This document shows, one piece after another, positions 38,955 through 49,938 of a DNA stretch of 64,000 nt. The notes under the pieces are model-generated. The model worked only from the letters and a program-made list of their open reading frames with translations, was not told where the DNA came from and searched no databases. The stretch is taken from NCBI RefSeq assembly GCF_001639745.1, contig NZ_LTAX01000014.1, forward strand, positions 1 to 64,000, given 5' to 3'. Source of the stretch: Marinomonas gallaica (lineage in GTDB: Bacteria; Pseudomonadota; Gammaproteobacteria; Pseudomonadales; Marinomonadaceae). Both the position numbers and the translations under genes were made by a program. Within the stretch, counting starts at the first letter, position 1. Each line of letters opens with the position of its first letter.

Positions 38955-39707
38955 TTAATACAGCGCTTTCACCAGCAAGATTCCACCTGAAATAAGCAGC
39001 ATTGTCATAGCAATGCGCTTTACTATAGCGGCTGACAACCATGACAACAGATAACGACGTGACAGCATGGTCCCCAACAGCACGATGGGCGTACCCACCA
39101 AAGAGACTGTGATCATATCGTCTGTGACAAGCCCTGAGATCAAAGAGGCACTGGTACGAAAGCCCGCTAACACTAAAAATACGCTCAATAGTGTTGCACG
39201 TATGACAATAAGTTCAACCGGCTGGCGATACATCAAATACGATATCGGCGGTCCAGCAGTAGAAAACAATCCACTCAACATTCCGGCAAACGCACCGCTG
39301 ACACCAAAATGCCACGACGGCGACAATGTCGCTTGCGGTTCAGGACGTAAAAGCGAGCTTAGGCACACCAGTATCATCACGCACCCCAGCAAGCCTTGCA
39401 GTAAGTTCAATGCATACTGGCCCATATGCTCTAACCAATACAGCCCAACCGCAACCATTGGCAATGCTACCGCAAGAAACACAAACATCTGGCGAAACTG
39501 AGCCTGTCGCCAAACATTTCCATATAAGCCCGATATACTGTTCACAATGCTTAGCGCACTGGCGATAAATGCTAAGTCGGCGATCGGTAATAAACCAAAT
39601 GCGCCGCCAATGCCCAATACGACTAAGCCAAACCCAAACCCCGTCGCTGTTTGAATATAGGCTCCAAAAGCAATAACAAAGAGTAAAACCACTAATGAAA
39701 CCGTCAT
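38955..39707 (-). CDS. TauE/SafE-family membrane transporter
   Basis: A polytopic inner-membrane protein of about 250 residues with roughly eight helices, related to sulfite/sulfonate exporters. The family pattern includes GAYIQTATGFGFGLV and GAFAGMLSGLFSTAGPPISYLMY. The substrate is unknown; sulfur-containing anions are the usual guess. The ATG at 39707 has AAGG upstream and is preferred over ATG 39740. It is divergent from the alcohol dehydrogenase gene. Confidence 0.85.
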   Translation of the reverse strand: MTVSLVVLLFVIAFGAYIQTATGFGFGLVVLGIGGAFGLLPIADLAFIASALSIVNSISGLYGNVWRQAQFRQMFVFLAVALPMVAVGLYWLEHMGQYALNLLQGLLGCVMILVCLSSLLRPEPQATLSPSWHFGVSGAFAGMLSGLFSTAGPPISYLMYRQPVELIVIRATLLSVFLVLAGFRTSASLISGLVTDDMITVSLVGTPIVLLGTMLSRRYLLSWLSAAIVKRIAMTMLLISGGILLVKALY

Positions 39708-39881
39708 AAAACTTACCTTACATAAACCTATCAAAAGCATGAAACATGCATATTTGGACTCAGAGACAACAGTTTTGGACTACGAAACAAGTAATTATTA
39801 CACGTTCCACTAACGTTAAGGCAGCCGACGATAATTACTATTATCGTCTGAGCGATACTAAAATAATTAAGGGAGTATTTT

Positions 39882-40892
39882 ATGAAAGCTGCTGTTGCCA
39901 ATACGTTTGGCTCAATTCTAACCATTGAAGACGTCCAAAAGCCTACCATTGAACCACATCAAATCTTAGTCAAAATTCATGCCTGCGGCGTTTGTCATAC
40001 GGATCTCCATGCTTGTCACGGTGATTGGCCTGTCAAACCTACGCTGCCGCTGATTCCTGGCCACGAAGGCGTTGGCGAAATTGTAGAGCTAGGCAGCGCA
40101 GTGACACATCTAAGCCTTGGCGATAGAGTCGGTATCCCATGGCTGTACAGTGCCTGCGGTCACTGTGAATACTGCCTAGCAGGCCAAGAAAGCCTGTGTA
40201 TGTCGCAACAAAATGCTGGCTACTCGGTTGCAGGTAGCTATGCTGAATATTGTGCTGCGCATGCTGACTACGTCATTAAAGTACCCGACAACTTGAACTA
40301 CGTGGATGCGGCACCGCTTTTCTGCGCAGGTGTCACCACTTATAAAGCGCTAAAGGTATCCGATGCAAAACCAGGCCAATGGGTCGCAGTGTTTGGTGTC
40401 GGTGGACTTGGGCACCTAGCTGTTCAATATGCAGTAGCAATGGGTTTACGCGTTGTCGCGGTTGATACCGGTGAAGCGAAGCGTGAATTAGCCACCTCAC
40501 TTGGAGCTGAGCACTTCTTTGATTTTAAAACAGACAATGTGGTCGAAGATATCCGTGACGCAACAGGTGGTGTTCATGGCAGTGTCTGTACAGCAGTGAG
40601 TAAAGCCGGGTTCCGACAAAGCTATGACGTGGTTCGTCGCGGCGGTAAATGCGTATTAGTTGGCCTGCCACCTGAAGACATGCCATTGCCTATCTTTGAT
40701 ACTGTTCTTAATGGTGTTAGCGTTGTTGGTTCAATTGTTGGCACGCGTAAAGACCTCGAAGAGTGTCTAGAATTCGCGGCACGTGGCAAGGTCAAAGCAA
40801 TCATCACCGAGAAAAAGCTCGACGATATCAATGCCATCTTTGAAGATATGGAAAAAGGCGATATCACAGGCCGTATTGTCATGTCACTTTAA
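39882..40892 (+). CDS. adhP: Zinc-dependent alcohol dehydrogenase
   Basis: A 336-residue medium-chain dehydrogenase. The catalytic zinc site [16 protein letters not shown] (Cys near 37, then His of GHEG near 60) is present. Four structural-zinc cysteines ([15 protein letters not shown]) and the NAD motif [11 protein letters not shown] complete it. It closely resembles AdhP, the ethanol-active form in proteobacteria. AAGGGAG precedes the ATG. It may oxidise primary alcohols or reduce acetaldehyde. A link to ethanolamine catabolism 7 kb away is speculative. Confidence 0.92.
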   Translation: MKAAVANTFGSILTIEDVQKPTIEPHQILVKIHACGVCHTDLHACHGDWPVKPTLPLIPGHEGVGEIVELGSAVTHLSLGDRVGIPWLYSACGHCEYCLAGQESLCMSQQNAGYSVAGSYAEYCAAHADYVIKVPDNLNYVDAAPLFCAGVTTYKALKVSDAKPGQWVAVFGVGGLGHLAVQYAVAMGLRVVAVDTGEAKRELATSLGAEHFFDFKTDNVVEDIRDATGGVHGSVCTAVSKAGFRQSYDVVRRGGKCVLVGLPPEDMPLPIFDTVLNGVSVVGSIVGTRKDLEECLEFAARGKVKAIITEKKLDDINAIFEDMEKGDITGRIVMSL

Positions 40893-41084
40893 CCCGCTAG
40901 GCGCTGGTTTCAATCGTTTAAAACCAGCGCCTACCTATAAACTAAATTAATATCACCAAGCACACTGATTCGCTCATAAAAACGCCAGTTTTTCTGCCAC
41001 TTTTTCGATGGTCTGTGGTATCTTAGCGCATCCTTGAACATTGTTTGCATTTTTGCAAAAACAAGCGTCTAGGACGATCACTTT

Positions 41085-41843
41085 ATGGGGGGTTACGTGT
41101 TTTTTCAGCGAGTGCAAAAATCTTTGCTGCTGTCCGTTATTTGCGGTTTTCAAATGAATGCTTGGGCTCAGACCGTCACGTTACCGGTGGTCGACTTTCC
41201 TCCCTACATTATGATCTCTGAATCAGATAATAGTATCTCTGGTATGGACATTCGTGTTGTCGAAGCCGCCTTCAAAGAAGTTGGTATTCAGACCACGTTT
41301 GAAAAGAAACCGTGGCACAGCATCATCCAAAACATGCAAGCAGGAAAGGTGTTAGGAACCGTCACGTGTTCTCGTCGCCCTGAGCGCGCACCGTTTATGT
41401 ATTTCAGCGATGAGCTGAGCGCAACCAGTCGCGCGGTTATTAGTCGAGTAGAGCTGGACACTCACGCAATAGAAACTATCTACGACCTTGCAGATTATCA
41501 AATTATTTCCGTCGAAGGCTGGGATATGGAACAGCAATTACGCAGTCTCAGCATTCCTCATCAATTAGCGCAAAACATCACCCAAGGCTTAAACTCCGTT
41601 GTCAGTGGTCAAACAGACCTTTTTTATGTGTCTGATTACCCTGCATTGTATCAAGCACGTATTCTTGGTATTCATAAAAGTCTAAAAGTCACTAATATTG
41701 TATCGGAGCCACTGGTCCCCTTACACGTCTGCTTCAGTAAACACTACCCCGAGTCACGTGAGCTGCTACAAGAGTTCAATAAAGGGCTACAGATCATTAA
41801 ACGTAACGGCACCTACCAAACCATCCGCGACGAATACCTATAG
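41085..41843 (+). CDS. Periplasmic substrate-binding protein (amino-acid-type, SBP_bac_3)
   Basis: A 252-residue exported protein with a signal peptide ending near NAWAQ (about residue 29). The mature part has the family pattern (FPPYIMISESDNSISGMDIRVVEAAF) and ends with NGTYQTIRDEYL. No transporter genes are adjacent. It may be an orphan binding protein or a signalling receptor component. The ligand is unknown, and the divergence from the usual sequence leaves amino acids only a guess. Confidence 0.82.
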   Translation: MGGYVFFQRVQKSLLLSVICGFQMNAWAQTVTLPVVDFPPYIMISESDNSISGMDIRVVEAAFKEVGIQTTFEKKPWHSIIQNMQAGKVLGTVTCSRRPERAPFMYFSDELSATSRAVISRVELDTHAIETIYDLADYQIISVEGWDMEQQLRSLSIPHQLAQNITQGLNSVVSGQTDLFYVSDYPALYQARILGIHKSLKVTNIVSEPLVPLHVCFSKHYPESRELLQEFNKGLQIIKRNGTYQTIRDEYL

Positions 41844-41854
41844 CCCTTTCATTT

Positions 41855-44329
41855 TTAGATTGGGCAAGCAGGCAAATGCCAAATTTCGTCTGCGTATTCT
41901 TGGATGGTTCGATCGGATGAAAACTTAGCCATTCTCGCCGTATTCAAGATCGCCATCTTCGCCCAATGATTTTGATCTCGATACGCCTCGCTCACTCGTT
42001 CTTGGCATTCAACATAAGCACGATAATCTACCAACACTTTAAAGCGGTCGCCCTGATCTAATAAGGTGCGACGGATCTCATCGAACGCATGCGGGTCATA
42101 CGGGCTAAAATACCCTGAACACAGCCAGTCTAGTGCATTTCTAAGCTCTTCATCTCCATAATAATAGTCATATGGGTTATAGCCATTACGATCAAGCGCC
42201 TGAACATCTTCGATTTTCAGGCCAAAGATAAAAATATTCTCATCGCCCACTTCTTCTTGAATTTCAACATTGGCGCCATCCAATGTGCCAATGGTTAATG
42301 CGCCATTCAAAGCCAGTTTCATATTTCCTGTACCAGAGGCTTCTTTACCAGCAGTGGAAATTTGTTCTGATAAATCAGCCGCAGGGATGATCTTCGCCGC
42401 CAACGAAACACGATAGTTCGGTAGAAACACCACCTTTAATTTGCCTTGAATACGCACATCATTATTAACGGCTTCCGCCACCGCATTAATGGCGTAAATG
42501 ATAGTTTTAGCTAAAGCATAACCTGGTGCTGCTTTGGCCCCAAAAATAAAGACCCGAGGGACCATATCCATATCAGGATTGTTAAGTAGTCGATGATATA
42601 AAGTTAGAATATTTAACAAAGTTAAATGCTGACGCTTGTATTCATGCAAACGCTTGATTTGTACGTCAAACATGGCATTCGGGTCTACATCAACACCGCA
42701 TTCCGCTTTGATCACCTGCGTTAATGCCTGTTTGTTCTGCAACTTCACCTTCATGAAGGCTTGTTGAAATTCTGGCTCGTCAGCGAAATTTTCTAACTTT
42801 CGCAAGCGGTCTAAATTCTTTGGCCAATCAGATTCGATACCGTATTGATCAAATAATTGCGCTAAGCCTGAGTTACAGTTCAATAACCAGCGTCTTGGCG
42901 TAATGCCATTGGTTTTGTTGGTAAACTTGCCTGGATAGAACTCGTCAAAGCGCGCAAACAAATCCGTCTTCAAGAGCTGCGAGTGCAAGGCTGCTACACC
43001 GTTCACTTTATGGCTACCCACAACCGCAAGATGTGCCATACGCACCATCTTGCCATGCCCCTCTTCAATAATAGAAAGTGCTTGTTTGATGTCATCACGA
43101 CCAGGCCAACGGGCCTCCACATCATCCATTAAGCGGTGATTAATCTCATAAATAAACTGCAAGTGACGCGGCAACACCTTTTCAAACAGCGCAACGCTCC
43201 ATGTCTCAAGCGCCTCTGGTAACAAGGTGTGATTGGTATAAGCAAAAATTCGGGTTACTAAGGACCATGCTTGATCCCAATGCAGGCGCTTGTCGTCCAC
43301 TAAAATGCGCATCAACTCCACGACAGCAATCGCTGGGTGTGTATCATTTAGTTGGATCGCGGCCTTTTCCGCTAATACTTCCCAATCCGAGCCGTTATTA
43401 CGCTCAAAACGTCGTAAAATATCCGCCAAAGAACAGGCCACGAAAAAGTATTGCTGTACTAGCCTTAGCTCTTTGCCATTTTCCGTTGTATCGTTTGGAT
43501 AAAGCACCTTCGAAATCGTTTCACCAATCGCTTTAGATCGCACCGCTTCAACGTAGTCGCCTTTGTTGAACTCATCTAAGTCAAAGTCCTCTGTTGAGCG
43601 AGAAGACCACAACCTTAGAAAGTTAACCGTTTTGGTGTCGTAACCAGCGACGGGGATATCATGGGGAATGCCCAATACATTTTTTGTTTCGACCCAAAGC
43701 GGATGGTAATTACCATAACTGTCATAGGATTCCTCTACACGGCCATAAAACTGAATGGTTTGCGCGTACTCGGGGCGAACTAACTCCCAAGGCGTCCCAT
43801 AATTGATCCATGTATCAGGATGTTCCACTTGTTTCCCACTCTGAAACGCCTGTTTGAAGAGACCGAATTCATAGTAAATGCCGTAGCCGACAGCAGGTAA
43901 ATCGAGTGTTGCCAACGAGTCTAAGAAACAGGCTGCCAACCGCCCTAGCCCACCGTTACCCAATCCCATATCCATTTCTTCATCACAGATTTCATCCCAA
44001 TTTTGGCCAAGCTCTGTAATAGCTTGCTGGGCTTGCTCAAACACTCGTATGTTATGCACGTTATTTACCAGCATTCGCCCCATCAAATATTCCATTGAGA
44101 GATAATAAAGTCGGCGTACATTGTCTTGATTATGGCGCGCTTGAGTCTCCACCATGTCATCGATGATGCGATCACGCACCGCAAGGGATAGACAAAGCCA
44201 CCAATCACGCTTTGAAGCTTGCTCTGAACGCAGCGCTAAGGTGTAACGCATGTGGTACAAAATACCCTCTTTTAGCTCAAGACAAGAAGCTGTGTTGGTA
44301 TTGGATAGCTCTTGAGAAGTATTCGGCAT
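41855..44329 (-). CDS. glgP: Glycogen/starch/maltodextrin phosphorylase
   Basis: A PLP enzyme of about 824 residues that releases glucose 1-phosphate from alpha-glucans. The PLP lysine motif [27 protein letters not shown] is present, as are [19 protein letters not shown] and [11 protein letters not shown]. The ATG at 44329 has GAGGA upstream; a longer frame to 44395 is less likely. It is convergent with the binding-protein gene and is not in a glycogen operon here. Confidence 0.94.
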   Translation of the reverse strand: MPNTSQELSNTNTASCLELKEGILYHMRYTLALRSEQASKRDWWLCLSLAVRDRIIDDMVETQARHNQDNVRRLYYLSMEYLMGRMLVNNVHNIRVFEQAQQAITELGQNWDEICDEEMDMGLGNGGLGRLAACFLDSLATLDLPAVGYGIYYEFGLFKQAFQSGKQVEHPDTWINYGTPWELVRPEYAQTIQFYGRVEESYDSYGNYHPLWVETKNVLGIPHDIPVAGYDTKTVNFLRLWSSRSTEDFDLDEFNKGDYVEAVRSKAIGETISKVLYPNDTTENGKELRLVQQYFFVACSLADILRRFERNNGSDWEVLAEKAAIQLNDTHPAIAVVELMRILVDDKRLHWDQAWSLVTRIFAYTNHTLLPEALETWSVALFEKVLPRHLQFIYEINHRLMDDVEARWPGRDDIKQALSIIEEGHGKMVRMAHLAVVGSHKVNGVAALHSQLLKTDLFARFDEFYPGKFTNKTNGITPRRWLLNCNSGLAQLFDQYGIESDWPKNLDRLRKLENFADEPEFQQAFMKVKLQNKQALTQVIKAECGVDVDPNAMFDVQIKRLHEYKRQHLTLLNILTLYHRLLNNPDMDMVPRVFIFGAKAAPGYALAKTIIYAINAVAEAVNNDVRIQGKLKVVFLPNYRVSLAAKIIPAADLSEQISTAGKEASGTGNMKLALNGALTIGTLDGANVEIQEEVGDENIFIFGLKIEDVQALDRNGYNPYDYYYGDEELRNALDWLCSGYFSPYDPHAFDEIRRTLLDQGDRFKVLVDYRAYVECQERVSEAYRDQNHWAKMAILNTARMAKFSSDRTIQEYADEIWHLPACPI

Positions 44330-44458
44330 TGCTATCGTCCTCTGATAAACGATTAGGGATACGTAAAGTGTATGTGCCGTATGTTGCAACGGCATTGCGA
44401 GGGCTGTCTAGGGATAAATACGCACTCAGAAAACCTATTAATGCGTTAGATTCATGCA

Positions 44459-44496
44459 ATAAAAAAGCCGACTCTTTGAATCGGCTAAAACAAAAG
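44459..44496 (-). terminator. Terminator of the DOPA-dioxygenase-like gene
   Basis: On the minus strand AGCCGATTC-AAA-GAGTCGGCT is followed by TTTTTT. It lies about 20 bases past the stop codon of the DOPA-dioxygenase-like gene. Confidence 0.82.
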
Positions 44497-44515
44497 CAGT
44501 TTTTAACGCTAAGCA

Positions 44516-45304
44516 TTACCAAACAAAGTGGCGTGCTTCCACGCCAAGAGCACTAAAGGCAATCGAACGCCCCTGTTTCTGTGCGAGTGCATGACATACG
44601 ATCAAAGGGATTAGATGCTCTTCACGAGGGTGACAGAAACGTCCGCCTTCTACTTCCGACCAATGCAACCAACGCTGCTTCGCTTCGTTTAGGTCTAGAT
44701 GGCTGCTGGTCACGGTTTCATCAAGCCATGTTTGAAAAGCGTGCACATCGTGTTTCACTTGTGGTGTTTTTGGAGCAAAAAAAGCACGCATATTATGAAA
44801 ACTAAAACCGGAGCCAATCACCAACGCATCCTCAGGAAGGGCTTCAGCTAACTGCTCTCCTAACATCCAATGCTGGTCTGGGCTTAAAGAGCTGGCTAAC
44901 GAGATTTGCACAACTGGAATATTTGCTTCTGGATACATCAGCATCAAAGGGATAAACATACCATGATCAAACCCACGCTTTTCATTTAAACCTATGTGTG
45001 TGCTTTTCGCTTCCATTTTATCAGCGATGTCACGCGCCAGTTTAGGGGCGCCCGGCGCGGGATATTGAAACTGATAAGACTCATCAGGAAAGCCATAATA
45101 GTCATAGATCAAATCGGGATTTTCAGCCGTCGTTATTTCAAAGCCCGACGTTTCCCAATGGGCACTGATCATGATGATAACCGACGGTTGTTTTGGAAAT
45201 TGCTGAGGTAACGCCTTAAGTGTAGAGACCAATTCCGCATGGCTTGGGTCACCTAGCAGAGGCATAGGCCCACCACCATGAGATACAAATGCGACATGAG
45301 ACAT
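44516..45304 (-). CDS. ygiD: Extradiol dioxygenase, 4,5-DOPA dioxygenase (YgiD) family
   Basis: A 262-residue LigB-superfamily protein. Metal ligands are suggested by SHGGGPMPLLG (residues 9-19), ISAHWETS, the DHGMFIPLMLMYPEA histidine and the late HALAQ. Homologues open the aromatic ring of DOPA-type catechols. It is also possible that it acts on other small catechols. It is monocistronic and divergent from the AGCS transporter gene. Confidence 0.87.
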   Translation of the reverse strand: MSHVAFVSHGGGPMPLLGDPSHAELVSTLKALPQQFPKQPSVIIMISAHWETSGFEITTAENPDLIYDYYGFPDESYQFQYPAPGAPKLARDIADKMEAKSTHIGLNEKRGFDHGMFIPLMLMYPEANIPVVQISLASSLSPDQHWMLGEQLAEALPEDALVIGSGFSFHNMRAFFAPKTPQVKHDVHAFQTWLDETVTSSHLDLNEAKQRWLHWSEVEGGRFCHPREEHLIPLIVCHALAQKQGRSIAFSALGVEARHFVW

Positions 45305-45715
45305 ACATTGCTCCTTGAACGTTTTATGTTCAATAATTTTTACGATGCATCAAACATTAACCTTATCTTTATTGACAATAAATACATCAAAAGACAATGC
45401 ATTGTTTACCTATCAGAAACAGTTATAGACCGCAGTCACTTATCTAAACAGCCAATTGACTGTTCAGCACTATACCAATAGACTCCTAAAAAACACCAAG
45501 TAGCGCCAAAAAATAACACCTAGTCAAATGTAAAATTTATGATGAGCATGGTAGATTCGACGTCATGATTTACACAAGTCGTACTTATTGCACCATGATC
45601 TTTACACATTGTCACAGACTGTGACGGCGTAAACTCAACGGTGTGACGAGCTGGCAACAACCAGCATTAAAATAATTAGAAGCGCTCAACGCGCGATTAT
45701 CACTGGAGAACCTCT
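45305..45715. promoter_or_regulatory. Divergent regulatory region with repeats
   Basis: About 410 bases without a gene. It contains a perfect palindrome GTCACAG-A-CTGTGAC at 45611-45625. It also has two imperfect direct repeats, CATGATTTACACA (45564-45576) and CATGATCTTTACACA (45594-45608), which start 30 bases apart. These lie about 90-150 bases ahead of the transporter gene and are likely regulator sites. Confidence 0.45.
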
Positions 45716-47221
45716 ATGCAAGAGTTCATTGATTTCCTGAACGGAGTCATCTGGAGCCCTGCGCTCATCTATTTGTGCTTAGGAGCAGGTCTGTTCTATT
45801 CGATCCTGACTCGATTCGCTCAAGTCCGCCATTTCAAAGAAATGTGGTCATTGCTATTTAACTCTACGCCATCTGAAAAAGGTATTTCATCGTTTCAAGC
45901 CTTAGCAGTATCTCTTTCAGGTCGTGTTGGTACAGGTAACATTGCCGGTGTTGCTGCCGCAATCGGCTTCGGTGGTCCAGGTGCTGTATTCTGGATGTGG
46001 GTGGTCGCTTTCCTTGGCGCGAGTACCGCTTACGCAGAGTCAACGCTAGGTCAAATTTACAAAGTGAACGATAACGGTCAGTACCGTGGTGGTCCAGCGT
46101 ATTACTTTGAAAAAGGCCTTCGTCTAAAATGGTTAGGTGTGTTGTTTGCCCTAGCTTCTATTCTTGCTTGTGGTGTGTTCCTTCCTGGTATCCAAGCCAA
46201 CTCCGTTGGTAATGCTGTTGCCCAAGTCTTTGGGTCTGGCGATATCATTTCTACCTCTTTCGGTGAAGTGGGCACGACCAAACTCGTCGCTCTGGCTGTT
46301 ATTCTAGTCGTTCTGGCGTTCATCATTTTTGGTGGTATCAAGCGTATTGCGAACTTTACCCAAGTTATTGTGCCATTTATGGCAATGGGTTATGTGATCA
46401 TGGCTCTGATTGTTGTCTTCCTAAACCTTGATCAAGTGCCTGGCATTTTTGGACTGATCATTTCTGATGCATTCAGTGCTCAAGCAGGTTTTGGTGCAGC
46501 AATTGGTTGGGGTGTCAAACGTGGTGTTTATTCAAACGAAGCCGGTCAAGGCACAGGCCCTCATGCGGCTGCGGCAGCTGAGGTTCAACACCCATCTCAA
46601 CAAGGTTTGGTTCAAGCGTTCTCTGTCTACGTTGATACGTTGTTCGTATGTACTGCAACAGCATTGATGATTCTGATCACACAAAAATACAACGTTCAGG
46701 GTACATTACCTGATGGCCAGTTCATCGTGCAAAACCTACCAGCTGATGTAATCATTGCCTCACCTGCGTTCACGCAAATGGCACTGCAAAGCATCTTTGG
46801 TGGTTTTGGTTCAGCGTTTGTCGGCATCGCTTTGTTCTTCTTCGCCTTCACGACAATCTTAGCCTACTACTACATTGCTGAAACAAACGTAGCGTACCTA
46901 CGTCGTGCGTTGAAAATTAATGTATCTCTAACGTTTGTTAAGCTATTGATCATGTTTATGGTGGCCTACGGTACTGTAAACACAGCAGGCTACATCTGGA
47001 ATCTTGGTGATGTGGGGGTTGGTCTAATGGCTTGGTTGAACATCGTTGGAATCATCGCCATCTTCTTTATGGCTCGTCCAACAATGAAAGCCTTGAAAGA
47101 CTACGAAGATCAAAAAGCCGCTGGTGTAGAAGAATACACTTTTGATCCGAAAGCGCTCGGTATTCAAGGCGCTGACTTCTGGGAACAACGCCTAGAAGAG
47201 CAAAAAAACAAAAAGTCTTAA
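45716..47221 (+). CDS. Alanine/glycine:cation symporter (AGCS family)
   Basis: A 501-residue inner-membrane protein with about eleven helices that imports alanine or glycine with Na+. The signature SLSGRVGTGNIAGVAAAIGFGGPGAVFWMW region (residues about 66-95) and the SNEAGQGTGPHAAAAAE motif are typical. GGAG precedes the ATG. It is monocistronic with a strong terminator. A possible operator region is described just upstream. Confidence 0.93.
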   Translation: MQEFIDFLNGVIWSPALIYLCLGAGLFYSILTRFAQVRHFKEMWSLLFNSTPSEKGISSFQALAVSLSGRVGTGNIAGVAAAIGFGGPGAVFWMWVVAFLGASTAYAESTLGQIYKVNDNGQYRGGPAYYFEKGLRLKWLGVLFALASILACGVFLPGIQANSVGNAVAQVFGSGDIISTSFGEVGTTKLVALAVILVVLAFIIFGGIKRIANFTQVIVPFMAMGYVIMALIVVFLNLDQVPGIFGLIISDAFSAQAGFGAAIGWGVKRGVYSNEAGQGTGPHAAAAAEVQHPSQQGLVQAFSVYVDTLFVCTATALMILITQKYNVQGTLPDGQFIVQNLPADVIIASPAFTQMALQSIFGGFGSAFVGIALFFFAFTTILAYYYIAETNVAYLRRALKINVSLTFVKLLIMFMVAYGTVNTAGYIWNLGDVGVGLMAWLNIVGIIAIFFMARPTMKALKDYEDQKAAGVEEYTFDPKALGIQGADFWEQRLEEQKNKKS

Positions 47222-47247
47222 TCTAACCACAGGTTAGTATGATTAAT

Positions 47248-47284
47248 AAAAAACCGCTTGAGGTCATCTCAAGCGGTTTTTTTA
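47248..47284. terminator. Bidirectional terminator
   Basis: AAAAAACCGCTTGAG-GTCAT-CTCAAGCGGTTTTTTT forms a strong stem with A and T runs, between the convergent symporter and AraC genes. Confidence 0.88.
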
Positions 47285-47333
47285 TGTACATAACTAATCA
47301 ACCTACGCCACGCTAATCGGCCGAACAGGCCTG

Positions 47334-48302
47334 CTAGGTAAGGTTGTGCGATAACGCTGTTGATGGGCGTTCGCCAAACAATAACCGATAATCTTTCGCA
47401 AACTGGCTCATATGCCAAAATCCCCACTGAGCTGCCAAATCGGCGATATTTTGTCCCGCTTCAGCTTCCATCAAAGCACGTCTTACTCCATTCAAACGAG
47501 ACATCCGTAGATATTGAATCGGACTGATATCAAGGATACTTTCAAAGGCATATTGTATGGAACGTCGACTCACATTGGTCACTTGGCAGAGGTCCGTCAC
47601 GGTTAGAGGCGTATCAGGGTTTTCCTGTATAAACGCTCGCGCTAAGTCCACAACCTGTTTGCGATGGTGGTAGCTTTGGGTTTGAGCGGGGGCAGGACGC
47701 TCCACTTTAAGCACTTCTAACAATGCCATCATAACAAGGTCATGAGAAATGCGTGCAGATAAGCCTTGAGTGCTGCCTGATCCTAACAACCGATTGAGTA
47801 AGAAACGCACCTCTTGCAATGTTTTTTCTGGCAACACTAATCGACCATATTCATTGAGCTCAGACCATTTCAGTTCCACATCATGGATTTCAGCCATACG
47901 CATCAATGCTGGCAACTTAACGACCATGCCATACAACTCATAGTCCTGTGGTGTGGTCAGATCAAACTCACACCCACCAGGACGACACATAATATTGTCA
48001 GATCGAACTGACAATCCATTAATACGACTGTCTGATTGATCATTTAAAGGGATACCTAACCAAACAGAATCAGGCCACACCATACATTTTTGTTGTAGTG
48101 CCTGACTGGTCACTTCTTTAAACACTTGGAGATCATTAAAAGGCAGCTCCACAATCGAGCCATGAAAGCCTCCACGACTGATTTGGTCATACTCTTGCTG
48201 CCAGTTCGTTAAGTTAGCTGCGTGCATGTCTGCATCAAAGGCCTGTTTGCAAGACACCTTAACGCTCTTTATTGGTGCGACGTGATTTTTTAGCCCTGCC
48301 AT
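47334..48302 (-). CDS. AraC-family regulator, probable ethanolamine regulator (EutR-like)
   Basis: A protein of about 322 residues. The C-terminal 100 residues form an AraC double helix-turn-helix (TVTDLCQVTNVSRRSIQYAF, then IADLAAQWGFWHMSQFAKDY). The N-terminal 200 residues are a ligand-sensing region. It is divergent from eutB, so activation of the eut genes in response to ethanolamine, possibly with cobalamin, is inferred. The ATG at 48302 has GGAG six bases upstream; ATG 48314 is an alternative. Confidence 0.85.
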   Translation of the reverse strand: MAGLKNHVAPIKSVKVSCKQAFDADMHAANLTNWQQEYDQISRGGFHGSIVELPFNDLQVFKEVTSQALQQKCMVWPDSVWLGIPLNDQSDSRINGLSVRSDNIMCRPGGCEFDLTTPQDYELYGMVVKLPALMRMAEIHDVELKWSELNEYGRLVLPEKTLQEVRFLLNRLLGSGSTQGLSARISHDLVMMALLEVLKVERPAPAQTQSYHHRKQVVDLARAFIQENPDTPLTVTDLCQVTNVSRRSIQYAFESILDISPIQYLRMSRLNGVRRALMEAEAGQNIADLAAQWGFWHMSQFAKDYRLLFGERPSTALSHNLT

Positions 48303-48314
48303 CTTTTTCTCCAT

Positions 48315-48521
48315 TTATCAAATTTGCGCAAACTGCAAACATGAAGTTTTTATAGTTATTTGATTTATAAGGGGTTTTAAAAATTGCCAAAATTCGATAA
48401 CGCCCATGTAACGGTATTCAACAAAATAGAATAACTTGCTAATCGCTTTACAAAGCAATTCCTATTCCATAAGGCAGCGTTATCAAAGCAGGCTTTTAAA
48501 AGTAGACTCAAAGGTGCCAAC
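48315..48521. promoter_or_regulatory. Divergent eut promoter region
   Basis: A 207-base gap between the AraC regulator and eutB. It must hold both promoters. No clear sigma-54 or AraC half-sites could be identified by eye. Confidence 0.35.
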
Positions 48522-49937
48522 ATGGCAAATGACAACACACAATATCGCTTTCGACATACGGTGGGGGGACGAACATTTGGCTTTAAGAACCTTGCCGATT
48601 TAATGGCTAAGGCCACCCCCGCGCGCTCAGGTGACCGTCTTGCAGGTGTCGCGGCAGAAACCGCTGAAGAACGCGCCATCGCGCAGATGACATTGGCTGA
48701 CGTTCCTCTCAAACTGTTTTTGGAAGACCTGCTCATTCCTTATGAAGACGATGAAATCACCCGTTTAATCATCGACGAGCACGATAAAGGCGCTTTTTCT
48801 GTCATCTCCCATCTCACCGTCGGTGGCTTTCGAGACTGGCTGCTAAGTGACCTAGCCACACCAATTACCTTAGAACGCATACGCTTAGGCGTGACACCTG
48901 AAATGGCGGCCGCCGTGTGTAAGATCATGCGCAACCAAGACCTTATTTTGGTCAGTAAGAAGTGCCATGTGAAAACTGCTTTTCGGAACACCATCGGCTT
49001 ACCGGGGCACTTATCAACTCGTTTGCAACCCAATCATCCAACAGATGATTTAACAGGCATTGCTGCCAGTATTTTAGACGGTTTGATGTACGCCAACGGA
49101 GATGCGGTCATTGGCATCAACCCCGCCACCGACAATGTGGCACAGGCTTGTCGTTTGATGAACATGATGGATGAGGTCATTCAACACTACGAGATTCCGA
49201 CGCAGTCATGCGTGTTAACGCACGTCACCAACACCATTGAATGCATTGAACAAGGCGCACCAGTTGATCTGGTGTTCCAGTCCATTGGCGGTACGCAAGC
49301 GACCAACGATAGTTTTGGTTTTAATCTAGCTACTCTTGCCGAGGCTCGCGAGGCTGCGCTATCACTTAAGCGCGGCACGGTCGGTGATAACGTGATGTAT
49401 TTTGAAACCGGACAAGGCAGCTCGCTTTCCGCTAATGCACACCACAATCTGGATCAACAAACCTGTGAAGCACGAGCCTATGCAGTAGCGCGAAAATTTA
49501 AACCGTTGTTGGTTAATACCGTCGTTGGCTTTATCGGCCCAGAGTACTTATTCGACGGCAAGGAAATTACTCGAGCAGGCTTAGAGGACCATTTCTGCGC
49601 CAAGCTATTAGGCTTACCCATGGGCTGTGATGTCTGCTACACCAACCACGCCCAAGCCGACCAAAATGATATGGACAACCTGATGACGTTGCTTGCCGTT
49701 GCAGGCTGCACTTTCATCATGGGCATTCCTGGCTCTGATGACATCATGCTCAACTACCAAACCACCTCATTCCACGATGCCATGTATGTACGCCAAGCAT
49801 TAGGCCTAAGCCCTGCGCCAGAGTTTGATCAATGGCTAAAACACACCAACATTTTTAGTGATGACCAGTTCACATTGAATCATAAAATTCCCACAGCTTT
49901 TGAAACGTCACTAAAACGCATGTTGGGAGACCATTAG
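48522..49937 (+). CDS. eutB: Ethanolamine ammonia-lyase large subunit
   Basis: The adenosylcobalamin-dependent enzyme that splits ethanolamine into acetaldehyde and ammonia. The 471-residue protein has the EutB wording: LSTRLQPNHPTDDL, YANGDAVIGINPATD, LVFQSIGGTQATNDSFG, and ALSLKRGTVGDNVMYFETGQGSS. It is followed 1 base later by eutC. No reactivase (EutA) or microcompartment genes are here. Growth on ethanolamine would need cobalamin from uptake or synthesis elsewhere. Confidence 0.96.
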   Translation: MANDNTQYRFRHTVGGRTFGFKNLADLMAKATPARSGDRLAGVAAETAEERAIAQMTLADVPLKLFLEDLLIPYEDDEITRLIIDEHDKGAFSVISHLTVGGFRDWLLSDLATPITLERIRLGVTPEMAAAVCKIMRNQDLILVSKKCHVKTAFRNTIGLPGHLSTRLQPNHPTDDLTGIAASILDGLMYANGDAVIGINPATDNVAQACRLMNMMDEVIQHYEIPTQSCVLTHVTNTIECIEQGAPVDLVFQSIGGTQATNDSFGFNLATLAEAREAALSLKRGTVGDNVMYFETGQGSSLSANAHHNLDQQTCEARAYAVARKFKPLLVNTVVGFIGPEYLFDGKEITRAGLEDHFCAKLLGLPMGCDVCYTNHAQADQNDMDNLMTLLAVAGCTFIMGIPGSDDIMLNYQTTSFHDAMYVRQALGLSPAPEFDQWLKHTNIFSDDQFTLNHKIPTAFETSLKRMLGDH

Positions 49938-49938
49938 T

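Noticed and set aside
45278-45481. 67-codon frame in the ygiD-AGCS gap
   Set aside because: It overlaps the start of ygiD on the other strand and has no ribosome site or protein-like pattern.
45611-45625. GTCACAG-A-CTGTGAC as a CRP site
   Set aside because: A CRP site has TGTGA before TCACA with a six-base gap. Here the order is reversed and the gap is too short.
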